The notes under the pieces are model-generated. The model did no database searches and was not told the origin of the DNA. It saw only the letters and a program-made list of their open reading frames with translations. Position numbers and translations under genes: made by a program. Below are positions 1 to 7,898 of a stretch of 26,988 nucleotides of DNA, piece by piece. The DNA lies in the NCBI GenBank assembly GCA_963968595.1, contig CAXAHJ010000057.1, positions 1 to 26,988 of the forward strand, read 5' to 3'. Every line of letters starts with the position of its first letter. Position 1 is the stretch's first letter. Source of the DNA: GCA-2730975 sp937893275 (GTDB lineage Bacteria; Verrucomicrobiota; Verrucomicrobiia; Opitutales; Seribacteraceae).

Positions 1-668
1 CGCTTCATTTGCTCGAGCGAGGTTTCGCCAGCAAAAACGACCTCTTCCTCCCGACGAATCTCCAGCTTGACCCCAGCTTCGGAAGAAAGGGGAGTCTCGG
101 GAACGTAAAGACAAGGGCCAAGGCATGCGCAATCGTCATAAGTCTTTGCCTGTGGAAGATATAGCGGGTTCTCGCCCTCGATACTGCGGGAGCTCACGTC
201 GTTGCCTATCGTGTAACCCACGATTTTCCCGGAAGACGAAGCAAACAGGGTAAGTTCGGGCTCGGGCACGTCCCATTCGGAGTCCCGACGGATCTTGAAA
301 GGTTCGCCGGGGTCGACTACACGAGCTGGAGTAGCCTTCATGAAAAGCTCCGGACGATCCGCTTCATAAACACGACTGTAAAAATCTCCGCCTCCCGCAT
401 CTCGGGATTCCTCCATCCGGGCAAGGCGGCTTGAAAAATAAGTCACACCGGCAGCCCACACTTCCTGGGAACCGATGGGAGCGAGAATTTCCTCCGAAAC
501 CGATAATGTGGCCTCTTCGGTCGGTTTATTCGCGCCCAAAGCCTGACTGAGATGGTCTCTGAGATCGTCTCGATTCACCAGAGCATCCCAATCCTCCTCA
601 CCGGCTAGAAAACGAAAACTATCTTCGAATTGAAGAACCGAACCTCTCTTGGTTTTGTAAAGCTTCAC
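1..668 (-). CDS. Fumarylacetoacetate hydrolase family protein (partial, 3' end outside window)
   Basis: The visible 222 codons match the FAH superfamily, closest by eye to sugar-acid dehydratases of the 2-dehydro-3-deoxy-D-arabinonate dehydratase type. The stretch WAAGVTYFSSRLARMEES (from about residue 71), the metal-ligand motif PEPEL with Glu136 and Glu138, and GYTIGNDVSSR with Asp157 are the family signatures. ENPLYLPQAKTYDDCACLGP follows at about 166-185. These carboxylates normally bind Mg2+ or Mn2+. Family members are usually 280-300 residues, so roughly 60-80 C-terminal residues lie beyond the left edge. I take GTG at 668 as start because an in-frame TAA sits two codons upstream and the next ATG is far inside the fold. 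There is no Shine-Dalgarno sequence. The family call is firm; the exact substrate is not. Confidence 0.85.
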   Translation of the reverse strand, partial: MKLYKTKRGSVLQFEDSFRFLAGEEDWDALVNRDDLRDHLSQALGANKPTEEATLSVSEEILAPIGSQEVWAAGVTYFSSRLARMEESRDAGGGDFYSRVYEADRPELFMKATPARVVDPGEPFKIRRDSEWDVPEPELTLFASSSGKIVGYTIGNDVSSRSIEGENPLYLPQAKTYDDCACLGPCLYVPETPLSSEAGVKLEIRREEEVVFAGETSLEQMK

Positions 669-782
669 GGTTTATTGTTAGGGAAAATTACAGATGAAAG
701 AAATGTCAACCTAACCGAAGTAAGCCCGAAACGGATTACGGCAATCCGTTTCGCGCAGATAGAGGTATAATCGAAAAGAAAA

Positions 783-858
783 TGGTGGAGCCGAGCAGAT
801 TCGAACTGCCGACCTCGTCATTGCGAACGACGCGCTCTTCCAACTGAGCTACGGCCCC
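783..858 (-). tRNA. tRNA-Ala (anticodon CGC)
   Basis: Folded by eye on the minus strand, this is a complete 76-nt cloverleaf with an encoded CCA end. The acceptor stem GGGGCCG pairs with CGGCTCC and contains the G3-U70 wobble that identifies alanine tRNAs. The anticodon loop TTCGCAA gives anticodon CGC, which reads GCG codons. The T-loop is TTCGAAT. It lies between the FAH gene and the PQQ gene on the same strand. No integrase or direct repeat suggesting use as an attachment site is visible. Confidence 0.96.
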
Positions 859-911
859 AAAAAGAACAGGCTAACACTGTTTGGGAAAACACCACGAAGC
901 AAGCGGAAAGC

Positions 912-2156
912 TTACTCCGGAGGCAATTCAAGACATACGATTTCTCGATCACTACGGGCATATACGCGGTTTCCGGCATAAGCGGGATGAGCCCATGTTT
1001 TACCAGTCACTTGATCTCTAGCCAGCTCGCGATAACCCTTGGGCGTAAGTTCGCACAAGACGAGCTCGCCATTGGCGTTTAGGGCGAGGGCTCGTTGCGT
1101 ATCCCCGACCCACACTAGGCTGGCCTGCGGGTTACGATCCTTCGGCGTGAGCTTATGCACGTCTCGCCATAGGATTTTTCCCGTTTTCAGCTCAAAGCAA
1201 GTGAGACCGTGACGGCGGTCCAGCAGGTAACAAAACCCATCCCTGTACAACGGTTGAGACATGAGTCCGCAGAGGGCTTCTTCCTCTTCCCAGAGGATCT
1301 TGGCATCGCCGGGTTTCTCTCCCAGTTTGATGGCCTTGGAACCGTGCCAATAACCGCACACGAGAACAATGCCTTCTCGGTAAATGGGCGTTGCGATGGC
1401 TACGCCGTAGGTGATTTTATAGGGTATTTTCCAGAGCTCGTCACCCCCGCCAATCGGTAAACCTACAATGTGATTAGGCCCCCAACAAATAAGTTCCCGG
1501 CGACCACCTCGAGTGATCGGGACTGGGGGCCCATATCCGGCAGGTTCCTTGCCGGTTCGCCATCGAGTTTCGCCTGTAATCGCATCCAGAGCCAGCACAG
1601 AACCGGTGGGCCGAGCGCCGACGTGATAGAACATCCGTTCGCCGTAAGGCTCGGGAGCAGCGGAAAATCCCCAAGTTGGCACCCGAGCCTTTTCCTCCTT
1701 CACTAAGTCCCTCACCCAGAATTGCTTGCCTGTTTTAGCATCTAGGCAAAAGGCATGCCCCACGGCCCCAAGACCATAGACTTTTCCAGCCCGAACGGTA
1801 ACGGAAGCACGAGGGCCCTTACCATAGTCGAGATCACCGTATTCGGCCTCGTAGGAATAGGTCCAAAGGGTTTCACCTGAATCGGCGTCAAAACAGACCA
1901 CGCACTCCCTCTCGCCATGCTTTTCCTTGTCTGGACGATCCATCAAAAAGACTCCTCCACCGGCAACCGAGACACCTGAAAAACCAGGAGAAACACTTCT
2001 TTTCCATAGACGCTTGAGGCCATCCTCGGGCCATTTTTCGGAGAGCTTGGGAGCGTGCCAGGTTCCGTCACCTCGCGGACCACGCCAACGCGACCAATCC
2101 TCGGCCCAGAGGTTGGCTGCGAAAACCAGCAGCAATCCCGCAAATCCCAGACGCAT
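912..2156 (-). CDS. Secreted PQQ-like beta-propeller repeat protein (BamB-like fold)
   Basis: The protein is 414 residues from the chosen start and begins with a signal peptide, MRLGFAGLLLVFAANLWA, before EDWSRWRGPRGDG, the usual opening of Planctomycete/Verrucomicrobial PQQ-propeller proteins. Propeller blades are marked by repeated tryptophan motifs such as GETLW, GKQFW, GETRW, GDELW and GKILW. The fold is that of BamB and of PQQ enzymes, but I see no evidence that it binds PQQ; in these phyla it is usually an uncharacterised periplasmic or exported protein. The ATG at 2156 is preferred over an upstream in-frame start at 2219 because it gives a clean signal peptide and has GAGG 4-5 nt ahead, one of the few plausible ribosome sites here. 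It begins four bases after the SHD1-CAP gene stops, so the two are probably translated together. Confidence 0.85.
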   Translation of the reverse strand: MRLGFAGLLLVFAANLWAEDWSRWRGPRGDGTWHAPKLSEKWPEDGLKRLWKRSVSPGFSGVSVAGGGVFLMDRPDKEKHGERECVVCFDADSGETLWTYSYEAEYGDLDYGKGPRASVTVRAGKVYGLGAVGHAFCLDAKTGKQFWVRDLVKEEKARVPTWGFSAAPEPYGERMFYHVGARPTGSVLALDAITGETRWRTGKEPAGYGPPVPITRGGRRELICWGPNHIVGLPIGGGDELWKIPYKITYGVAIATPIYREGIVLVCGYWHGSKAIKLGEKPGDAKILWEEEEALCGLMSQPLYRDGFCYLLDRRHGLTCFELKTGKILWRDVHKLTPKDRNPQASLVWVGDTQRALALNANGELVLCELTPKGYRELARDQVTGKTWAHPAYAGNRVYARSDREIVCLELPPE

Positions 2157-2160
2157 AACC

Positions 2161-2982
2161 TCAGAAAAAATTCTGGGTCGCAAACAGATGCTCCCGATGG
2201 ACGTGAACGCCAACGCCAAGGTATGCCTTGGAGAGATCGAGGATATTCATCCGGAATGCCGGAATCGCCATCCAGATGAGCACGAGTTGTTCGGCCATCT
2301 TTGCTTCGGTTTGCCAGCGAATACGTCTGCGGATCACTTCTCCGTCACGCCTTACGACCTGAATGGAAGCGTAGCGCCCCACCCTGCCTATATTCTCCAC
2401 CAAACCGAGGCTAGGCTGCCCTTCGGAACCTCCTGCCAGGCCCGTAAAGCCTGCCTTACTTGCCCGTGCCGTGGCATCCTCCCCATCCGGATTAGTATGA
2501 GCGAAAAAACCGCGGGTCGCCATATCCATACTATGTGATCGAGCCACTAGTGCGATCCGGTCGTTGCTATCTAAAGGTTTGAGATTCCTTGCTTTGCGCG
2601 CCTCGTTGACCAAAAAGACAACGTGTTGTTCGACGAGAGCCACATTCACGTCCGGAGCAACTCGCAACTCAAGGTCGCTGAGTGGGGGCGGTTTGGTCGC
2701 ATCCGGGGCAATAGGCAAGGGTTGGGGAGGGGGAGCCTGCAAATTACGAGCGTAGGACTGATCAGCGGCACTGAGCCGTGACACATAAAAGATATAGACC
2801 TGCCCATCCTTTTCCAGTTTAACCCTGTCACCCTCCAGTCCCTTGAAAACGGCCTGAATCTCGCGCCCATCGACGTCTTTCCAAGTACGCATCGCCTCGG
2901 GAAAGATCTTCTCATCCGCAAGGCAGGAAGCAGTCACTTGAAAACACAAGTAAAGCAGGCCCGCATGCCACAGTAACCGCAT
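2161..2982 (-). CDS. Secreted SHD1-domain plus CAP-domain (YkwD-like) protein
   Basis: The 273-residue product has an N-terminal hydrophobic signal (residues 1-21; Cys20 could alternatively be lipidated). An SHD1 domain follows at about 32-80 (RTWKDVDGREIQAVFKGLEG ... VSRLSAADQSYA), then a proline-rich linker at about 83-100, then a CAP/SCP domain from about 118 to the end (FLVNEARKARNL, SHSMDMATRGFFAHTNPDG, ENIG, MNILDLSKAYLGVGV). CAP domains carry a cavity with two His and two Glu. His150 and Glu196 are present, but the His of the usual GHRxNIL motif is Phe243 (AFRMNIL), so the metal-binding tetrad looks incomplete. The start ATG shares one base with the uvrC stop (TGATG); a GTG one codon earlier (2985) is the alternative. 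SHD1 in these phyla is common on exported proteins and of unknown role. Confidence 0.82.
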   Translation of the reverse strand: MRLLWHAGLLYLCFQVTASCLADEKIFPEAMRTWKDVDGREIQAVFKGLEGDRVKLEKDGQVYIFYVSRLSAADQSYARNLQAPPPQPLPIAPDATKPPPLSDLELRVAPDVNVALVEQHVVFLVNEARKARNLKPLDSNDRIALVARSHSMDMATRGFFAHTNPDGEDATARASKAGFTGLAGGSEGQPSLGLVENIGRVGRYASIQVVRRDGEVIRRRIRWQTEAKMAEQLVLIWMAIPAFRMNILDLSKAYLGVGVHVHREHLFATQNFF

Positions 2983-4466
2983 CACTTCTTCACTTTTCCT
3001 TCTTTGAGAAAAAGGGCAAGCTCGGTCGCGAGTTTCGGGCCGATTCCCTCCACTGCCCTCAGGTCTTCCGGACTCGCTTTTCGAAGCTTTTCGATAGTGC
3101 CGAAATGGTTGAATAAGCGTATTCTCCGAGAGGGTCCGATCCCGGGAAAATCGTCCAAGGTGGATTCACGTATCCGGCGGCTGCGCAGTTCGGCATTGAA
3201 ACGATTGGCGAAGCGATGGGCCTCGTCCCGAATGCGCTGCAACAAACGCAGGGCGGGATCGCGACGATCCAGCTTCAGTTCGCCCCGCTCGTCTGGAAAC
3301 ACTATTGTTTCCTCCTTCTTGGCCAAGCCGATGACCAAAGGGGGCTCTGCCTCGATCGAGAGAAAGGCCTTAAGAGCCGAACCGACCTGTCCAAGACCGC
3401 CGTCGACCACCACCAGATCGGGAAAATCCACACCCTCGTCGAGCAACCTGCCGTAACGCCTCCCGACCACCTCTTCCATGGCCAAAAAATCGTCATTGCC
3501 CTCGAACCCGCGAATCTTGAATCGACGATAACTTCGGCGGTCTGCTTTTCCATCCATGAAGCGAACCATCGAGGCCACCACGAAAGTTCCCGAAACGTGC
3601 GAAATGTCGAAACACTCGATACAATTTGGTTTTTTCCGTAAACCCAGTGCCTTCCGAAGAGCAAGCAAATCGGATTTCTCGTTGCCCGGCATCCTGGGCA
3701 ACTCATTATTGAACCGCCTTGTCTTTGAAATGGTCTTTTGCAGGGAATCGGCAAGATCACGAAGTTCCGCAGCTCTTTCGAAATCAAGGCTTTCCGCTCT
3801 TTTTTTCATTTCCTCTCGAAGTTCCGCAAGCCAGACCTGTGCCTTGCCCTCCAGAAACGAGCATGCTTCCTTTACTCGCGCGGCGTACTCCTCGGAAGTG
3901 GTCTCGTTTTGGCCTGCAAAGATTTCCGCCCGGGCGTCGTCATAGAGCTTGAAGCGACCGTCGGAAAGTCGCGTCGGACGACCGTCGGAAAGAAGAATCC
4001 CAAAACGTTTTCGCATTTCCGAAAGGGTTTCGCGCAGCATGCCGGCGCGCGGGAAAGGTCCGTAGTAACGGGCACCATCATTCTTTCGGTTGCGGGTCAA
4101 ACGAAACCGAGGCAGCTCGTTCTGCAAATCAACGCAAACCAAGAGAAACTGCTTATCGTCGACGAAGTCCGTGTTGTACTTGGGTCTGTACTCCTTGATC
4201 AGTTTCCCCTCGAGTAAAAGGGCTTCCGCCTCGCTCTTGGTATCGAGAATCTCAAGGTCTCTGGCCATTTCCACCATCGCCATGATCTTTGGTTGGGAAC
4301 GCACATACTTGCGGGACTTTTGAAAATAAGTGGTCACGCGACGCCGCAGGTTTTTCGCCTTCCCCACATAGATGACCTTCCCGAGACGGTCTCTCATCAG
4401 GTACACGCCGGGCCCTTGTGGCAAGGAACGCGCTTTTCTACGCAAATGTACGAGTGGATTTTGCAT
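2982..4466 (-). CDS. uvrC: Excinuclease ABC subunit C, short form without Fe-S cysteines
   Basis: UvrC makes both incisions around a lesion in nucleotide excision repair after loading by UvrA2B. From ATG 4466 the protein has 494 residues. It has a GIY-YIG domain at 15-92 (GVYLMRDR, IYVGKAKNLRRRV, EAEALLLE), a UVR UvrB-binding helix at about 213-247, an RNase H-like nuclease with Asp287 (ECFDISH), Asp355 (VVVDGG) and His417 (RDEAH), and a helix-hairpin-helix pair at about 438-490. It is about 110 residues shorter than typical 600-residue UvrC. The segment between the UVR motif and ECFDISH is nearly absent. The four-cysteine cluster normally found after the GIY-YIG domain is missing, with RFGILLSDGRPTRLSDGRF in its place. 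All catalytic motifs are in one frame, so this is a compact variant rather than a broken gene. A TTG at 4472 is the alternative start. It is first in an operon with the SHD1-CAP gene and divergent from cinA. Confidence 0.95.
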   Translation of the reverse strand: MQNPLVHLRRKARSLPQGPGVYLMRDRLGKVIYVGKAKNLRRRVTTYFQKSRKYVRSQPKIMAMVEMARDLEILDTKSEAEALLLEGKLIKEYRPKYNTDFVDDKQFLLVCVDLQNELPRFRLTRNRKNDGARYYGPFPRAGMLRETLSEMRKRFGILLSDGRPTRLSDGRFKLYDDARAEIFAGQNETTSEEYAARVKEACSFLEGKAQVWLAELREEMKKRAESLDFERAAELRDLADSLQKTISKTRRFNNELPRMPGNEKSDLLALRKALGLRKKPNCIECFDISHVSGTFVVASMVRFMDGKADRRSYRRFKIRGFEGNDDFLAMEEVVGRRYGRLLDEGVDFPDLVVVDGGLGQVGSALKAFLSIEAEPPLVIGLAKKEETIVFPDERGELKLDRRDPALRLLQRIRDEAHRFANRFNAELRSRRIRESTLDDFPGIGPSRRIRLFNHFGTIEKLRKASPEDLRAVEGIGPKLATELALFLKEGKVKK

Positions 4467-4545
4467 TGGCAAAAGAATTGAACTACTGTAGCCATGGCTA
4501 CGATTTCCGCAAAAACAAACTGGACTTTAAACCTAGGCAGCATTT

Positions 4546-5844
4546 ATGAGTTCGACCCCTCGCGTCGAGACAATCACCTTGGGTGACGAGTTACTGCTCG
4601 GCATCCGCGAAAACGCCCATCTCACCTATTTGGGCAATCAATTGGCCCACCACGGCTTGGAAGCCGCCGCCAACTTGGTCATCAAGGACGACCCCGAGGA
4701 AATCCGGCTCTTTTTCGCCGAAAGCTGGGAACGGTCCGACGTCGTGATCACCACGGGCGGACTCGGACCCACCTCCGACGATCTCACCCGCGAAACAATC
4801 GCCAAGTTTCTTGGCGAGGAATTAATTTTCGACGAATCCGTCGAGAAACACATAAAGGAACGCTTCTCGCTCCTCGGCCGAACCATGCCGGAGATCAACC
4901 TCCGTCAATGCTACCGTCCCGAAAGCGCCGAAATCCTCGCCAACCCCTACGGAACCGCCCCCGGATTATTCATTAAAGAGGACGGAAAAATCCTCGTCAT
5001 GTTGCCCGGTCCCGCCCGCGAGATGCACCCCATGTTCGAGGAGCAAGTCGTTCCACGCCTGCAAGAAGCCGGAATTTTTCCTGAAATCGATTGCTATTTG
5101 CAGCTTCGCACCGCCGGCATAGGCGAATCGGATCTCGCCGAAAAGGTGGGGCACCTGCTGGAAGGCAGGGAAGGCCTCATCGTTGGCTACTGCGCCCATG
5201 CCGGGATGGTGGACCTGCGGCTCAGCTCCCTTGATGGTGAAGTACTGTCCCAAGAACAACTCACACAAATCGGCGAGGCCTGCTGCGAAGCCATTGGCGA
5301 AGATTTCGTATGCTTCGGGGACCGCACCATCGCCGAGGTCATCTTTCGCGAATTGCGCACGTTAGGCAAGACACTCGCCGTAGCCGAGTCCTGCACCGGT
5401 GGCTTGCTTTCCTCTTCCTTCACCGAGATCGACGGCATCTCGAAGGTCTTCCACGGAGGTGCCGTCTGCTACCACAACGACGCCAAGGTCCAGATGGTCG
5501 ACGTGCCCGAAAGCATGCTCGGCCAGCATGGAGCCGTAAGCGAGGAAGTGGCCATCGCCATGGCCACGGGAGCCTGCGAACGATTCGGGGCCGATTACGG
5601 TCTAAGCGTCACCGGGTTTGCGGGCCCGACCGGCGGCACTCAGGTCCTGCCGATTGGCTCGATTTACCTTGGATACGCCTCCCCCGTAGGGGTCTGGGCC
5701 AAGAAATTGCAACTGCGCGGCGATCGAGCTTCCAATCGTCGTCGAGCGGCCACGGGCGCCCTCGACTGGATGCGACGGAAGCTCCGCAAGTACAAGCTGG
5801 AAGACGTCTATGCCGCCGGCGACTCCGAAGACTTTGCGATCTAA
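4546..5844 (+). CDS. cinA: CinA-like protein: MoaB-like domain plus nicotinamide-nucleotide amidase
   Basis: At 432 residues this is a full two-domain CinA. The N-terminal COG1058/MoaB-like half (about 7-170) shows GDELLLG at 13-19, TTGGLGPTSDD at 69-79 and MLPGPAREM at 152-160. In characterised relatives this half has ADP-ribose pyrophosphatase activity. The C-terminal PncC half (about 255-420) shows AVAESCTGG at 278-286, with the usual catalytic Ser and Cys neighbourhood, then HGAVSEEVA and SVTGFAGPTGG. It deamidates NMN to nicotinate mononucleotide in the pyridine nucleotide cycle. The ATG at 4546 has only a weak AGG upstream. It is divergent from uvrC across about 80 bp and is followed by holA after 25 nt, so the two are probably cotranscribed. 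A link with nadB further right is thematic only. Confidence 0.93.
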   Translation: MSSTPRVETITLGDELLLGIRENAHLTYLGNQLAHHGLEAAANLVIKDDPEEIRLFFAESWERSDVVITTGGLGPTSDDLTRETIAKFLGEELIFDESVEKHIKERFSLLGRTMPEINLRQCYRPESAEILANPYGTAPGLFIKEDGKILVMLPGPAREMHPMFEEQVVPRLQEAGIFPEIDCYLQLRTAGIGESDLAEKVGHLLEGREGLIVGYCAHAGMVDLRLSSLDGEVLSQEQLTQIGEACCEAIGEDFVCFGDRTIAEVIFRELRTLGKTLAVAESCTGGLLSSSFTEIDGISKVFHGGAVCYHNDAKVQMVDVPESMLGQHGAVSEEVAIAMATGACERFGADYGLSVTGFAGPTGGTQVLPIGSIYLGYASPVGVWAKKLQLRGDRASNRRRAATGALDWMRRKLRKYKLEDVYAAGDSEDFAI

Positions 5845-5869
5845 CCACGGACTCCCCAAGCCCTAGCTC

Positions 5870-6973
5870 ATGTCCGACGGACAACTTCACGCCATCGTCG
5901 GCGACGACGACTTTCTCGTCCGGCAAAAGGCCAAGGAAATCTTCGATTCCCTACTTGAGCGTTACCCCGACGACCTTTCCCGCGAAACCGTGGACGGACG
6001 CGCCGATCGGGTGGACGACGTCGAGCGCATACTCAAGGAAACCCGCTCCGCAGTGGAGACGCTGTCTCTGTTCGGCGGCGGCAAACTGGTATGGCTGAAC
6101 GAGATGAACTTCCTCAACCAAAGTAGGGTCGGCGCCTCCCAAGGCGCCAAGGACGCCCTCGAGACGATCAAGGAAACCTTTGAAAGACTCGGCGAGGACA
6201 ACCAAGTCATCCTTTCCGCATGCCCCGTACATCGAAACCATAGTTTCGTAAAGTGGTTACAAAAGAGCTCTCGCTACGAGGACGTATCCAAAGGTGAAAA
6301 GGGGGACGCCGCCTTTCGTCGCACGGTCGCCGACGCCGCCAAGGAGTTCGGGGTTTCCTACGCTCCGGGCGCGGTCGACATGCTGGCCGCAAAAATCGGG
6401 GCGAACACACGCCTCGCCGCCGAGGAAACCCAAAAACTCGCCACTTATTTGGGCACGGAAGAAACGGAAATCACCGAGCAACTCGTAGCCGATATGGTAC
6501 CCGAGTTTGGCGAAGCCGATTTCTTCGAGGCGGCAGAGGCTTTTGCCGCCGGGGACCTTGCATGGACGCTCGACGCCATCGACCGCCACTTCTTTCACGC
6601 CAAGGATTCCCGTCCCCTGCTCTCCTCGCTGCAGGGGCGAAATCGCCTCGTCATCCAGCTTCGCGTACTCATCGATTCCGGGGAAATCGACCCGCGCTCA
6701 CGCCTCAACAAGGACGTCCTCGACCGCATCGCCCGCAAGCGCTCCGTCCATTTTGCCGACGCATCCGAAAAAAACGCCCTCAACGTATTTACCCAGAACC
6801 CATGGTACCTCGGGCGCCTCGTGCCCGCCGCCGCCAAGTACAACACCCGAAGGCTAATCGACTTCCAGTCCCAGTTCATTCGCGCCTTCGAGCAACTCCT
6901 AGGCGCCACCAAGGAAGACCAACCGACCATAATGAAGGAACTGGCCATTCGCTGCCTGGGGCGTGCCAATTAA
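5870..6973 (+). CDS. holA: DNA polymerase III delta subunit
   Basis: The 367-residue protein matches HolA, the clamp-loader subunit that opens the beta sliding clamp at primed sites. The N-terminal hallmark is HAIVGDDDFLVRQKAKEIF. An AAA-like region without a functional Walker A follows (FGGGKLVWLNEMNFL, NQVILSACPVHRNHSF). The middle helical lid domain has RLAAEETQKLATYLG and PEFGEADFFEAAEAFAAGD. The C-terminal collar domain runs from about RPLLSSLQGRNRLVIQLRVL onward. Length is normal for the family (about 340-370). It starts 25 nt after cinA with no evident Shine-Dalgarno sequence and ends before a 95-nt gap. Confidence 0.9.
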   Translation: MSDGQLHAIVGDDDFLVRQKAKEIFDSLLERYPDDLSRETVDGRADRVDDVERILKETRSAVETLSLFGGGKLVWLNEMNFLNQSRVGASQGAKDALETIKETFERLGEDNQVILSACPVHRNHSFVKWLQKSSRYEDVSKGEKGDAAFRRTVADAAKEFGVSYAPGAVDMLAAKIGANTRLAAEETQKLATYLGTEETEITEQLVADMVPEFGEADFFEAAEAFAAGDLAWTLDAIDRHFFHAKDSRPLLSSLQGRNRLVIQLRVLIDSGEIDPRSRLNKDVLDRIARKRSVHFADASEKNALNVFTQNPWYLGRLVPAAAKYNTRRLIDFQSQFIRAFEQLLGATKEDQPTIMKELAIRCLGRAN

Positions 6974-7068
6974 TTGGTAAAAGTTAAAGCTTGGCTACCT
7001 GCGCTCGGAGTTATTAATGACTCTCTTGCTTGCCATTGGTTTTCTTTACTCATAGCCTTTCGTCCAAA

Positions 7069-7626
7069 ATGAAAAACAAGTTTTTTGCCTCAATCATCCT
7101 ATCCTGCTTCGCGGGAGCTCTCTCTGGGCAGGATGCCGTATCCAACGCCGATCTCTCTCGCAAGCTGGATCTCATCCTCCTCAAGGTCGATTCGCTTGAA
7201 ACTAGGGTTAACGCCATAGAAGGCAAAAACAGCAAGCCCACACCACCCGTGCCCCAGCCAGCGCATTCGGTTCAGCCCAAACAGCCGGCACCGGTTCCCG
7301 CCCCCGAGGTAATCACTCAGCCCCCACAGGAAAAGAATTCCTTCTTCCAAAAAATCAAAAAAGAACTGAAGATCGACCAAGCTCAAGCAGCCGGCCCTTG
7401 GACGAACCCGGAATCCTGGAGACAAATTCGAAGAAACATTAGTTCCTTTCAAGTGCGCAACACCCTCGGAAACCCTACTAAGATCAAGAATTCTTTAAAT
7501 CCGCGCATCGGGCAAGTGTATCGCTACGAAGGCGACCTCGACGGCGACGGCATGGAAGAAAAAGGCGTGGTCAACTTTCACCGCGACAGGGTGGTCTCCT
7601 TCGAAAGCCCCTTCCACGAAAAATAG
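7069..7626 (+). CDS. Secreted coiled-coil protein with BamE/SmpA-like C-terminal domain
   Basis: The 185-residue product starts with a short signal (MKNKFFASIILSCFAGALS; a lipid-anchoring cut before Cys12 is possible but would be very short). A leucine-rich coiled-coil stretch follows at about 25-52 (LSRKLDLILLKVDSLETRVN). Next is a Pro/Gln/Val linker at about 55-95 and then a compact domain (NPESWRQIRRNISSFQVRNT, LGNPTKI, YRYEGDLDGDGMEEKGVVNF). The W-x2-I-x3-I-(S)-x2-QV-x3-LG-P pattern is that of BamE/SmpA-like small outer-membrane domains. The assignment is by motif only. The start at 7069 is chosen over 7030 because it puts the signal peptide at the N-terminus. It stands alone between holA and the porin. 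Confidence 0.65.
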   Translation: MKNKFFASIILSCFAGALSGQDAVSNADLSRKLDLILLKVDSLETRVNAIEGKNSKPTPPVPQPAHSVQPKQPAPVPAPEVITQPPQEKNSFFQKIKKELKIDQAQAAGPWTNPESWRQIRRNISSFQVRNTLGNPTKIKNSLNPRIGQVYRYEGDLDGDGMEEKGVVNFHRDRVVSFESPFHEK

Positions 7627-7793
7627 GTTCTTTGCTACGTCGGATCCCCGCAAAGGACGCCGAAGTGGCTTCAGCATCTAGTTGCCAAAGCTTGAAAACA
7701 ATACTCTTCTACCGAAACAAACTCTTTATAAAGGTTAAGTGCCTGCACAAGACTCTCCCAAAAACAATACGTTCAAAAATGTTAATACTTTAA

Positions 7794-7826
7794 TTGACTT
7801 TTGTCCTAAAAAGTTCATTTTATGAT
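7794..7826 (+). promoter_or_regulatory. Possible porin promoter
   Basis: In the AT-rich 272-bp gap before the porin, TTGACT at 7794-7799 resembles a -35 element and TATGAT at 7821-7826 matches the -10 consensus at five of six positions. The spacing of 21 nt is longer than the usual 16-18. Either only the -10 is used or a weaker -35 (such as TTGTCC at 7801) is involved. The leader from here to the ATG would be about 65-70 nt, A-rich and without a Shine-Dalgarno sequence. Confidence 0.35.
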
Positions 7827-7898
7827 ATGTTCTTTCAACGCTATCCGCGTGGAATGAACATTGGTTAACCTAAAACAAACAAACAAACTAGATTAAAT

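Noticed and set aside
783..858. tRNA-Ala as an integration site
   Set aside because: No integrase, no duplicated tRNA 3' end and no island-like genes are visible beside it.
1927..2538. Plus-strand 203-codon frame
   Set aside because: It overlaps the PQQ and SHD1-CAP genes in antisense and lacks recognisable features.
2982..4466. UvrC as a frameshifted or deleted pseudogene
   Set aside because: The GIY-YIG, UVR, nuclease and HhH motifs are all intact in one frame with correct order and a normal operon junction.
5310..6098. Plus-strand 262-codon frame spanning the cinA end and holA start
   Set aside because: Arg/Ser/Pro-rich out-of-frame reading of two well-supported genes.
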